A model generated the notes under the pieces. That model was given only the letters and a program-made list of their open reading frames with translations. It was not told where the DNA came from and searched no databases. The translations under genes were made by a program, and so were the position numbers. A stretch of 53,487 nucleotides of DNA, taken from Bradyrhizobium sp. Rc3b (lineage in GTDB: Bacteria; Pseudomonadota; Alphaproteobacteria; Rhizobiales; Xanthobacteraceae). This document shows, piece after piece, positions 36,083 through 43,482 of the stretch. The DNA lies in assembly GCF_900114915.1 (NCBI RefSeq), contig NZ_FOUS01000026.1, positions 1-53,487 of the forward strand, written 5' to 3'. Within the stretch, counting starts at the first letter, position 1. Each line of letters starts with the position of its first letter.

Positions 36083-37255
36083 CTACTCCCTGACTGCGAC
36101 GGAGGAGGTGGCGCGCTGGCGAGCCACGATGTCGGACACTGCGCACACGACCTCATCGACCTCCTCGATGGAGGTTTCACGCGACAGAGAAAAGCGCACC
36201 GCGCCACGCATCCGCCGCGCCGGCACCTGCATGGCACGCAGAACATGCGACGGCTGCATTGAGCCGGCGTTGCAGGCTGATCCGAGCGATACGGCGATGC
36301 CCGCCCTATTGAGATGGTAGGCGATGGCTTCGCCTTCGAGATGATCGAATGCAATATTGGCCGTGTTCCCTAATCGATTGTTGATATCGCCGAGCGCAAC
36401 GCACTTGCCATTGTGCAAAATTCCCTGCTCAAGGCGGTCACGCAACGCGCCAATGCGAACGCGCTCGGGTTCGAGCCGCTCCGACGCAAGTTCGGCGGCC
36501 TTTCCCAGGCCGACAATGCCGGGAATATTCTCAGTCCCGCCGCGGCGCCCTCGTTCCTGTGATCCGCCGGAGATCAGCGGCCGGAATTTTGTCCCTGTGC
36601 GCAAATATAGCGCGCCGATCCCCTTGGGACCGTGCAGTTTGTGCCCGGATAGCGACAGCATGTCGATCGCACTGCCCTTTAAGTTCACGCGCACCTTACC
36701 GATGGCCTGGACCGCATCGGTGTGAAACAGCGCCCCCGCCTCACGGGTCAGCTCGGCCAGAAAGTCCACGGGAAACATCGTTCCGGTCTCGTTGTTAGCC
36801 CACATAACCGACGCAATCGCTGTGCGTGGCCCGAGCGCGCCGCGAAACGCCTCGATGTCGAGCCGGCCGCGGGAATCTACGGGTACAATGTGCGTCTTGA
36901 CACCTCTTGTCGCCAGTTGCTCAGTTAGCGCAAGGACGGCGGAGTGCTCTACCGAGGTGGTGACGATCTCGTCGCGGTCTTCCTGCATCGCAAGAGCAGA
37001 GAGGATCGCGGTATTATTGGCCTCGGTCCCTCCCGAAGTAAAAACAATCTCATGATCGCATGCGTTCCCTAGCAGGATGCGCAAGCTACTCCGGGCCTGC
37101 CTCACAGCCACTGCTACCTCGCTGCCAAAGGCATGCGTGGACGACGCATTGCCGAATTTCTCGGTGAAGAACGGCAACATGGCTTGCACGACGGATGGAT
37201 CGGTCCGCGTCGTTGCATTGTTATCGAGGTAAATCGGCACTCGATTTTCGCTCAA
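36083..37255 (-). CDS. nifS: Cysteine desulfurase NifS
   Basis: 390 residues. The PLP lysine is in SGHKLHGP (Lys 206) and the catalytic cysteine in GSACNAGS (Cys 328). The start is a TTG at 37255 overlapping the preceding stop (TTGA); a GTG at 37240 would shorten it by five residues. It releases sulfur from cysteine for nitrogenase Fe-S clusters. It is the only intact cysteine desulfurase in the window, since sufS is broken, so it may also serve the SufBCD scaffold. Confidence 0.96.
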   Translation of the reverse strand: MSENRVPIYLDNNATTRTDPSVVQAMLPFFTEKFGNASSTHAFGSEVAVAVRQARSSLRILLGNACDHEIVFTSGGTEANNTAILSALAMQEDRDEIVTTSVEHSAVLALTEQLATRGVKTHIVPVDSRGRLDIEAFRGALGPRTAIASVMWANNETGTMFPVDFLAELTREAGALFHTDAVQAIGKVRVNLKGSAIDMLSLSGHKLHGPKGIGALYLRTGTKFRPLISGGSQERGRRGGTENIPGIVGLGKAAELASERLEPERVRIGALRDRLEQGILHNGKCVALGDINNRLGNTANIAFDHLEGEAIAYHLNRAGIAVSLGSACNAGSMQPSHVLRAMQVPARRMRGAVRFSLSRETSIEEVDEVVCAVSDIVARQRATSSVAVRE

Positions 37256-37545
37256 TCCACTGCCTCGCCTGCAGCAGCGACGGGCATCAGGCGAAGCAAT
37301 TCGCCGCGTTTATGGACCAGCCGCGCCTGAATGCCTTTCCGCCCCACACTCGAAAGCTTACACAACGTGCAGGCACCGGTCAGCCTGACCATCGCCCTGC
37401 TTCCATCGATCCCGATCAGGCAACAGTCGCCATTGCCGCGTTGCAGATTGGGTCGGATCTCTTCGATTGCGCCGCGAATGCGACGCTCGCGATCTGTGGT
37501 AGTGGGTGACGACGGCTTCAATTGTCCTGGTTCGGCCGGCATATG
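37252..37545 (-). CDS. NifU C-terminal-domain (Nfu-like) scaffold protein
   Basis: 97 residues from the ATG at 37545, with GAGGG upstream. The core GDCCLIGIDGSRAMVRLTGA followed by CTLCKLSSVGRKGI is the Nfu domain with its C-x2-C cluster site. Full-length NifU (with N-terminal IscU-like and [2Fe-2S] domains) is not present in the window. This stand-alone domain lies between iscA and nifS and likely holds [4Fe-4S] clusters for nitrogenase. Confidence 0.8.
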   Translation of the reverse strand, partial: HMPAEPGQLKPSSPTTTDRERRIRGAIEEIRPNLQRGNGDCCLIGIDGSRAMVRLTGACTLCKLSSVGRKGIQARLVHKRGELLRLMPVAAAGEAVD

Positions 37546-37556
37546 TCTTGCCCTCA

Positions 37557-37877
37557 TCAGCTGAACGATTTTCCGCATGAGCAGTTCGCGGTGGCGTTCG
37601 GGTTGTGAAAGGTAAAGCCGGCACTCTCCGGTGCCATCACGAAATCGATGGTCGTGCCGATCAGATGGCCACGGCTCTTGTTATCGACGAACACCTTCAG
37701 CCCGTCGCACTCGATCACGGTGTCGTCAGGCTTCGGTTCTTCGACCAGACCCATCTTGTATTTGAATCCATTGCAGCCGCCTGCTTCGATCGTGACGCGC
37801 AGACCGCCGGTCGGGTGCGTCGACGATGAAATCGCGCTCTTGATTGCATTCGCTGCGCTATTCGTCAGGTTGATCAC
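37557..37877 (-). CDS. iscA: IscA/HesB-family iron-sulfur carrier
   Basis: 106 residues from a GTG at 37877 (GAGGGA before it). The three conserved cysteines are in GGCNGFKY and CSCGKSF. A-type carriers deliver Fe-S clusters to apoproteins. It leads the iscA-nfu-nifS-nifT operon and has a perfect sigma54 promoter 35-50 bases upstream. The Bradyrhizobium gene in this position has been called iscN. Confidence 0.9.
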   Translation of the reverse strand: MINLTNSAANAIKSAISSSTHPTGGLRVTIEAGGCNGFKYKMGLVEEPKPDDTVIECDGLKVFVDNKSRGHLIGTTIDFVMAPESAGFTFHNPNATANCSCGKSFS

Positions 37878-37912
37878 GGCTTTCCCTCATCAGCTTGGAC
37901 TCAGCTCCTAAG

Positions 37913-37928
37913 GGCAAGTCACGTGCCA
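37913..37928 (-). promoter_or_regulatory. Sigma54 promoter of iscA-nfu-nifS-nifT
   Basis: Minus strand TGGCACGTGACTTGCC matches TGGCACG-N4-TTGC perfectly. Confidence 0.9.
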
Positions 37929-37988
37929 GCGCGCGGACGCCTGATGGTGCCGACTTTTTCGGATCGCGCCTGTTCGCGCTGAAACCGT

Positions 37989-38004
37989 TGTCGGATTCCC
38001 AACA
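37989..38004. promoter_or_regulatory. NifA activator site shared by iscA and the divergent gene
   Basis: TGTCGGATTCCCAACA, exact TGT-N10-ACA, about 60-75 bases from both the minus-strand and plus-strand sigma54 promoters. Confidence 0.8.
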
Positions 38005-38077
38005 AGGCTCTTTGAGGCGATCGCAGCCAGGGACGCGTTTTCTTTCTAAGCTACGGCGAAAGGCCTTACTCATGCGA

Positions 38078-38093
38078 CGGCAAGTAATTTGCA
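38078..38093 (+). promoter_or_regulatory. Sigma54 promoter of the 196-residue unknown gene
   Basis: CGGCAAGTAATTTGCA keeps GG-N10-GC and TTGC, about 58 bases before the ATG at 38151. Confidence 0.7.
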
Positions 38094-38150
38094 TCGCATC
38101 TAGCGCCGACCCAAGGCGTCGGTGAAGAGGTTAGATCGAGGAAGAGTATA

Positions 38151-38741
38151 ATGACTGCAATCGAGAACACCGCACTCGGCAGACTCGACAAGGAGGGCCG
38201 CTTGCTCAACGCCGTACTCAAAGGCGCGACTACCAAGCCTGGCCGGTTCGGCTTTCGCGGCGACGTCGCATTAAAATTCCAGACTCAGGTCGCAGACGAG
38301 AAGCGGCCGCCAGACTATTCGATTGAACAGGTGTTGACGATCGCGCAGGACGGAGAACGCACCATTCCGGTGCTGGCCGGTTACGTGCATTCCTTCGCCT
38401 ATCTTGCTGACGTCGCGACCGTCCTTGACGGCGCCTTAAGCCCAACCGGGAGCTACTTCATGTTCTGCAACAACATCGATTTACTGGCGAAGTACCGAGT
38501 GAAGTTAGGTGATGTCAGCTTTCACGTTCTACCCTGCGATGAATCTACGGTTTGGAAGGAGATGATGGACCTGGTCGGGCTCAACAAGGACGACATCAAG
38601 AAGCTCGATCCGGGCGGCAAGCTTGATTGCCTCCTCGATACCGCAAAGGATCTCGACCTCGCTTATGAGGAGATCTCGTACGACGACGGGCTAAAGAGAA
38701 TGGAGCCCGTGAAAAACCGCAATGAGAACCGGCCCGTGTGA
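38151..38741 (+). CDS. Conserved hypothetical protein of the NifA regulon
   Basis: 196 residues; GAGGAAGAG precedes the ATG. No signal peptide or membrane helix. The only cysteines are in FMFCNNID, VLPCDE and DCLLD. A repeated theme of acidic and hydrophobic segments (IPVLAGYVHSFAYLADVATV, MMDLVGLNKDDIKKLDPGGK) suggests a compact soluble fold. I do not recognise the family. Strong sigma54 and NifA elements and its position between iscA and the Rieske gene make it a nitrogen-fixation gene of unknown role. It is the only gene in the right half of the window on the plus strand. Confidence 0.7.
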   Translation: MTAIENTALGRLDKEGRLLNAVLKGATTKPGRFGFRGDVALKFQTQVADEKRPPDYSIEQVLTIAQDGERTIPVLAGYVHSFAYLADVATVLDGALSPTGSYFMFCNNIDLLAKYRVKLGDVSFHVLPCDESTVWKEMMDLVGLNKDDIKKLDPGGKLDCLLDTAKDLDLAYEEISYDDGLKRMEPVKNRNENRPV

Positions 38742-38750
38742 GCGGGGTCT

Positions 38751-39146
38751 TCAGTGGTCGAGCGATGCATCCTCCTCGACAAGACGTTCGCCGAGGACGC
38801 AGATATCACCATCCAGAACCGCCAGCGCGATCGGTGTGAGCGCGCTCCCCTGACATGGACCTTCGACGCACCGCCCGGTTCCGAGTTCGAAGGTCGAACC
38901 ATGCTTGCCGCACATCAGCCGGATACCACATGGATCGAGGAATTCGTTCCGCTCCCAGTCCAAATTGACGCCGTTGTGCGGGCATTTATTGGCGTAGCCA
39001 AGCACCTTTTTGCCCCACCGCACCACAATGATGGACCACGGCCGGTGATTGCCGTGATCATCGACGGCTATAAGGTTGAATCCCATGGCCTTGCGGCTCG
39101 GAATGTCGTTAAAGCCGCAAATGGCATAGATGGCATCTGGCCGCAT
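38751..39146 (-). CDS. Rieske-type [2Fe-2S] ferredoxin
   Basis: 131 residues. The cluster motifs are CPHNGVNLDW and CGKHGSTFEL (CxH-x~20-CxxH). No membrane anchor, so a soluble ferredoxin like those of dioxygenases. The start MRPDAIYAICGFNDIPSRKA reads like a normal Rieske N-terminus. It converges on the 38151 gene with nine bases between the stops. It is the intact counterpart of the broken Rieske gene at 30443-30933, though the two are not close copies. The partner enzyme is unknown. Confidence 0.85.
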   Translation of the reverse strand: MRPDAIYAICGFNDIPSRKAMGFNLIAVDDHGNHRPWSIIVVRWGKKVLGYANKCPHNGVNLDWERNEFLDPCGIRLMCGKHGSTFELGTGRCVEGPCQGSALTPIALAVLDGDICVLGERLVEEDASLDH

Positions 39147-39385
39147 TCATCCCTCGTTTATTGCAAGAGCTTTTTTCGTTGCCGTTGAGCAAGGATCGTA
39201 CAAGTACCGGATCGGTTCGCGTCCACGGCGCGGGCCCATTGCAGCTCAGCTACTTACCCAGGCATGTTCAGCCAAATTCGTTAGACGCCGCCAGCGTGCG
39301 GCCCCTTTGACGCAACACCGTTGCGCCCAGCATAGAACGGTCGAATCTCCGTCATTTAGGGGCCGGTGCTGCTATTGCAATTAAT
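39147..39385. other. Gap between the Rieske gene and nopP
   Basis: I scanned the minus strand for a GG-N10-GC promoter and the region for TGT-N10-ACA and found neither. The regulation of the Rieske gene is therefore unclear. Confidence 0.4.
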
Positions 39386-40225
39386 TCACCCCATCTGCAT
39401 TCTCCTCAGAGCGCGCTCCAGGTAAACTGAAGGGTCGTCGTCCGAGGAGTCTGATTCGTAGCTTCTCTGAGGGTCGCCGTCGCTGCCCGAAGCTTTCGCA
39501 AGATACTTCGTAGGCTTGTCTACACGCTGCCACTCGTCGTTCTCGTTCTTCGTCCACACCTCCGGATGTTGGTTAGGATCAAGCACCCAGTCGTTATCCC
39601 CCACGTAAACAAAGCCCATCTCCGCTAGGCGGGGCTCCATGCCTACTAAGGCCGGTCGCGACAAGATCAGCGGATAGTCGCCATCCTCTCGCAGTTGATG
39701 TTCTAGCAAGATATCGCCAGCGTTCTCGACAAGCGGATGTGTCACCCTAAGATCTACCACGGATGTGATATCGTTGCGCCCAAACTGTTGTCGAAAATTG
39801 TCTTCTTCAATCCGAACCGGGCCTTCTCCTACTCTTAAAAGTCCGACAATATCGTCACCCAACTGATAGCTGTAAAATTTTGCTGGCTTATTTGGATCGT
39901 CGTGGGTGTTGGCGTAACTTCCAGCAACCGTTGCTGCGCGCTCAGCCTTCTCGGACACGAATTCTGAGTACTCTTCTGGGTGCTCGACGATGTGCCTGAT
40001 ATCACTGCGTAAGAATCTCTGAACTCCACGCATGAAGGTTTCCCGGTCGATCGGTCTAATGGGCGGTTCGGAAACGAGAGAGTATGATGCCGCTGGTTCG
40101 GATGAAGGCCCACCTCGCTCGATTCCTGCAACTGCTTCCGCAAACCGGGGACTATCTCCCGCTTCTGACGAATCGTCAGTTTGGTTACCGAACTGGCTGG
40201 ATGAGTCAACGATTCTGCCATACAT
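39386..40225 (-). CDS. nopP: Type III secreted effector NopP
   Basis: 279 residues: MYGRIVDSSSQFGNQTDDSS, a Ser/Asp-rich secretion-type N-terminus, then RETFMRGVQRFLRSDIRHIV and a body without enzymatic motifs, and a serine/aspartate-rich end (SYESDSSDDDPSVYLERALR). This pattern and the start match NopP of rhizobia, a phosphorylated effector that affects host range. In B. japonicum USDA110, as I recall, nopP also lies inside the nif cluster. A tts-box-like sequence lies 60-85 bases upstream. No signal peptide. The region is less GC-rich than the nif genes around it. Confidence 0.85.
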   Translation of the reverse strand: MYGRIVDSSSQFGNQTDDSSEAGDSPRFAEAVAGIERGGPSSEPAASYSLVSEPPIRPIDRETFMRGVQRFLRSDIRHIVEHPEEYSEFVSEKAERAATVAGSYANTHDDPNKPAKFYSYQLGDDIVGLLRVGEGPVRIEEDNFRQQFGRNDITSVVDLRVTHPLVENAGDILLEHQLREDGDYPLILSRPALVGMEPRLAEMGFVYVGDNDWVLDPNQHPEVWTKNENDEWQRVDKPTKYLAKASGSDGDPQRSYESDSSDDDPSVYLERALRRMQMG

Positions 40226-40267
40226 CAGAGCGCTCTCCTATCGGCAAAGTTTCACGCGATTGAGCTC

Positions 40268-40310
40268 GTGCCGTGCAAGCTCTGCGCTAGGATCGCATTC
40301 CTAGCTGACC
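40268..40310 (-). promoter_or_regulatory. Probable tts box for nopP
   Basis: Minus strand from 40310: GGTCAGCTAGGAATGCGATC followed by CTAGCGCAGAGCTTGCA. The GTCAGCT start and the later AGCTTGC agree with a tts box but the central TCG is altered, so the match is weaker than the one at 10087-10118. It also contains the inverted repeat CTAGGA..TCCTAG. Confidence 0.5.
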
Positions 40311-40685
40311 AGAGCCTGACCAAAGCACTCATTTCGGCGTGACTGCGCGACGCACTCTGCGCGTGAGTTACAACAGCCGCTGTGACAAGCCATGAACTGT
40401 GGGTCGGATCGCACGTAAGCTCTCAGGCTTCGAAAAGGCACGGCTCGCCTTCTAGGAATAGGCGGACCTTGGAGACGAGTATGAGCAACGGCTGTTGTAT
40501 CGGCATAACATAGCCGGCGCCCTACCATCACCAGGCTTTGCTTACGCTTTAGCTCGCTCGATCTTGCTATTCGATGTTTAATCGAGATCCTTATGGCGCG
40601 CCGTCCTCACCATGAGTTCATCCGATCAAAACTGCACCTTTCCTCACCTATAACTCGCCCGCCGCGACAGGACGAGTGTGTTCGC
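40311..40685. other. Gap between nopP and fdxB
   Basis: About 375 bases without a recognisable gene. It probably holds the end of the nifD-fdxB transcript; no clear terminator hairpin was identified. Confidence 0.4.
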
Positions 40686-40982
40686 TCATGCCGCTTCAGG
40701 TACGGTTGACGTGTGAGTCTGGCAGTTGGCCGGGCAAACCCTGGCGCATGCACCGCAGCCAATGCAGGCGCCTTGATCATTCAGAATCATGACCTTCTTT
40801 TCGATCTCATCGTCGTCGTCATCGAAGTTGACAAATTCGCCATCCTCGCTGATTCCTTTTAACGTCATGACATCTCGACCGCACACCTTGAAACAGCGGC
40901 CACAGCCAATGCACTTCTTAGCATCGATCGAGATCAGGTATTGTGGCGTCCAGTCGCGACCGTCTCGTGTCTGAAACGACAT
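40686..40982 (-). CDS. fdxB: Ferredoxin III, nif-specific (FdxB)
   Basis: 98 residues. Two [4Fe-4S] motifs, CIGCGRCFKVCG and CIGCGACARVCP, separated by an acidic loop (DDDDDEIEKK). This spacing and the ending match nif-specific ferredoxin III. AAGGGGC precedes the ATG. It is the last gene of the nifDKENX block and likely supplies electrons for cofactor assembly or nitrogenase. Confidence 0.93.
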   Translation of the reverse strand: MSFQTRDGRDWTPQYLISIDAKKCIGCGRCFKVCGRDVMTLKGISEDGEFVNFDDDDDEIEKKVMILNDQGACIGCGACARVCPANCQTHTSTVPEAA

Positions 40983-40993
40983 GCATTGCCCCT

Positions 40994-41194
40994 TTAAGTA
41001 TTTTCCAGCGCCTTCAAGTCGAGGCTCTTGCGCTCAAGTTCGGCATAAGCATCGTACGCCTTCTGCGCCACCATCATGATCGAGGTCCAGTTGGTGGGCA
41101 ATTCTTCCGAAAGGTCGTGCAGATCCAGCTTGGCCTGTATCGCCTTGGCAGATACTTTCTTTAGTTCGGCCTTCAGTGTTTCATGATCGCTCAT
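40994..41194 (-). CDS. DUF683/CCE_0567-type small metalloprotein
   Basis: 66 residues from the ATG at 41194, which overlaps the upstream stop (ATGA). The helical hairpin ELKKVSAKAIQAKLDLHDLS then EELPTNWTSIMMVAQKAYDA is the DUF683 fold found between the NifX-associated protein and FdxB. A homologue binds iron or nickel, but the role in nitrogen fixation is unproved. Confidence 0.88.
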   Translation of the reverse strand: MSDHETLKAELKKVSAKAIQAKLDLHDLSEELPTNWTSIMMVAQKAYDAYAELERKSLDLKALENT

Positions 41195-41667
41195 GAGTAT
41201 CCCCAATAGTTCGCCACGTCCGGAAATTTCCGAATCAGGCCAATTCCGTCACTGACATACTTGTCGCCCGCCTGCGCGAGCTTTAACAAATTATCAAATC
41301 CGAACCGATGCACATCGCGCAGCTGCTTGTTCACGGCGATCAGCCGGCCTGAAATGAGCACCATGCGGCCGAAGCCTTCATGATGCAGATCCATGACCGG
41401 CTGGATCATCACGCCCGTCTCCCTCTCGATCGACAGCGCAACCGCATCGAAGAACAGCTTTAGTCGCCACAGCGTATCGGAATCAGGATCACCGGTAATC
41501 GGCAATGCGCGCCTTTTCTCCTTGTCCAGGACATAGGGTTCGAGCAGGTCAAGATCGCTCTTTGCATCCCAGGCTCCGTTGGTATCCTGAGCACGCCAAA
41601 TCTTGATCAGCTCCTTGAGAAACGGCGCGTCGACGGCGCTCCCCTGTTGCACTGCTTTTGCGGTCAT
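41191..41667 (-). CDS. NifX-associated nitrogen fixation protein (DUF269)
   Basis: 158 residues: PFLKELIKIWRAQDTNGAWD, LWRLKLFFDAVALSIERETG and the end GLIRKFPDVANYWG are characteristic of the DUF269 family that always follows nifX. It probably helps carry FeMo-co precursors. Seven bases separate it from nifX and it overlaps the next gene by four. Confidence 0.93.
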   Translation of the reverse strand: MTAKAVQQGSAVDAPFLKELIKIWRAQDTNGAWDAKSDLDLLEPYVLDKEKRRALPITGDPDSDTLWRLKLFFDAVALSIERETGVMIQPVMDLHHEGFGRMVLISGRLIAVNKQLRDVHRFGFDNLLKLAQAGDKYVSDGIGLIRKFPDVANYWGYS

Positions 41668-41673
41668 ATCACC

Positions 41674-42069
41674 TCATTCGTCGAACTCGAATGTACGCGG
41701 TCGGTCCTTTGCCATAGCCTTGCGTAGCCACGGAGGTGGCGTGCCCTTCAGTACACGCTCGAGCTTTTCGAGCAAAACCGGAATGCTTTCGGGTTTATTC
41801 ACCTTGATAGGATGGATCTTGTTGGCCACCACTCGCGCAGCCGCGGCACCGCCAATGGCGGCGACGTAAAGGATTGCGCAATCCTTGATCGCCTCGATCT
41901 TCGGCGCCAACTTATCGTCGTTGCCGTCTTCGTTAAGATCGCCCTCAAACTCAATCGCTTTAAGGAACACGTGCCCACCAGGCGCGACATCGTAAATTGC
42001 GATATTCTTTGCCCAACCAAAATGGGCATCGACTCGTCTCAAGTCTTGAGTAGCAAACGCGACCTTCAT
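41674..42069 (-). CDS. nifX: NifX, FeMo-co precursor carrier
   Basis: 131 residues: MKVAFATQDLRRVDAHFGWA is the NifX start, followed by CAILYVAAIGGAAAARVVAN and KPESIPVLLEKLERVL. NifX binds NifB-co and VK-cluster between NifB and NifEN. GAGAGG precedes the ATG; 12 bases separate it from nifN. Confidence 0.95.
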   Translation of the reverse strand: MKVAFATQDLRRVDAHFGWAKNIAIYDVAPGGHVFLKAIEFEGDLNEDGNDDKLAPKIEAIKDCAILYVAAIGGAAAARVVANKIHPIKVNKPESIPVLLEKLERVLKGTPPPWLRKAMAKDRPRTFEFDE

Positions 42070-42081
42070 GCAATCGACCTC

Positions 42082-43473
42082 TCAGCCGCGCTGGTAGAGC
42101 TGTGATAGCCCGAGCATCGTGACTCCGGTCGTAGTCCGCCATGTATCGGGAGTAGGCTGATCGTTCGCCTCGCGGTGCGCGATAATGAGGTTGGCAATTT
42201 CGAAGATCAGATTTCGGGTACCACGATAGCCGACGGATAGTTGGTGTCCCGCGCCAAGTCGATCGAACATCGGAAAACCCGTACGATAGAAGGGCAACTT
42301 CAGCCGAGCCGCCGCTTGCCTGCCATGCGAATGCGTGATTAGCAGGTCGCAATGCTTTGACTTGGCAAGCCCTTCCAGATCCTCGAGATCGCCAATGAGT
42401 ACCTCCTTCGTCTTGATCCGGTCGATCACCTCAGACTGAGTGGTCGTCACGGCTGCGGTCACCTGCGCGCCCATGTCATGGAGCATGCCGGACAGATCGA
42501 ACAGAAGGTCTGGCTCAGCGCCGATCGCAACTTTGCGACCGGCAATATGGAAGTGCGCATCCAGCATTGCATCGGCGAGTTGACCGCGCTGGCGTCGATA
42601 TTTCAGGGGTATGGGGCGGCCGCTGATCTCGCTCAAGAACGTCATGAATTCGTCGTTTGGACAGAGACCACGCACCCGCTCGAAGACGCGAAAAGGCACG
42701 CCGGTCTTGAGCTGCATCACCTCGGCCGCTCGCTGCATCTGCGCCCCGATTGCAATCGTCCATGCGGCGCGGCCCATGCTCGCGATTTCGTCGACGCCGA
42801 TGCCGCCAATGGTCGTTGGCGCAAACTCATCGGGGATATGCCCATCGAGCGATCCCGCCAGGTCAGGGAGAAAGGACGGGCACAAGCCGAAATCCTCCAC
42901 TATGACGCGGAGTTCATCAAGATCGCCGGGCGTGAGATGACATCCCGGCAGAACATTCACTTTCGATGGATCCCGCAACCCATTGGCACTGGGCCCTTCC
43001 ACCAGCACCTCCACAATGCGCGAAACGGCCTTCTCCCAGCCATCCTGGAATGCGCCCTTGAAATCAGGCGTCGAGACATACACGAGTGGCAACTTTACGA
43101 GTTGCGGATGCTTGCTCCGGATTAGCTTGAGGTAGGCATCCACATCGTCGCCGTTGGTCTCAGTGACACCGGTCGAGCAGATTCCGATGATCTTTGGCTT
43201 GGTTCGGTTGTAGATGTTCAGTATCGCCTGCTCGAGATTCTCATAACCGCCGAGTACGGTCGCGACCTCGCTCATCGCGGTCGTCTGCAGCGGTACTGCC
43301 TCTTTGAAGTGCCGGACAAAGAGCGTGAGCCCGAAGGATGTGCATCCCTGGGAGCCGTGCAGAAGCGGCATCGCCCCGCGCAGTCCCATGAAGGCGAATG
43401 CTCCGCCGATCGGCTGACTCATCTTCAGCGGGTTGACAGCGCAGGCTTTCGTCGGCGCCGAGACCATGGCCAT
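42082..43473 (-). CDS. nifN: NifN, FeMo-co scaffold beta subunit
   Basis: 463 residues, NifK-like: ACAVNPLKMSQPIGGAFAFM with the conserved cysteine, LLHGSQGCTSFGLTLFVRHF, and IGICSTGVTETNGDD give the P-cluster-like cysteine positions for the permanent [4Fe-4S] cluster shared with NifE. Full family length. GGGAGG precedes the ATG; nine bases from nifE. Confidence 0.97.
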   Translation of the reverse strand: MAMVSAPTKACAVNPLKMSQPIGGAFAFMGLRGAMPLLHGSQGCTSFGLTLFVRHFKEAVPLQTTAMSEVATVLGGYENLEQAILNIYNRTKPKIIGICSTGVTETNGDDVDAYLKLIRSKHPQLVKLPLVYVSTPDFKGAFQDGWEKAVSRIVEVLVEGPSANGLRDPSKVNVLPGCHLTPGDLDELRVIVEDFGLCPSFLPDLAGSLDGHIPDEFAPTTIGGIGVDEIASMGRAAWTIAIGAQMQRAAEVMQLKTGVPFRVFERVRGLCPNDEFMTFLSEISGRPIPLKYRRQRGQLADAMLDAHFHIAGRKVAIGAEPDLLFDLSGMLHDMGAQVTAAVTTTQSEVIDRIKTKEVLIGDLEDLEGLAKSKHCDLLITHSHGRQAAARLKLPFYRTGFPMFDRLGAGHQLSVGYRGTRNLIFEIANLIIAHREANDQPTPDTWRTTTGVTMLGLSQLYQRG

Positions 43474-43482
43474 GACGCCTCC

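Noticed and set aside
42478..43125. 215-codon plus-strand ORF
   Set aside because: Antisense to nifN, which is intact and fully recognisable.
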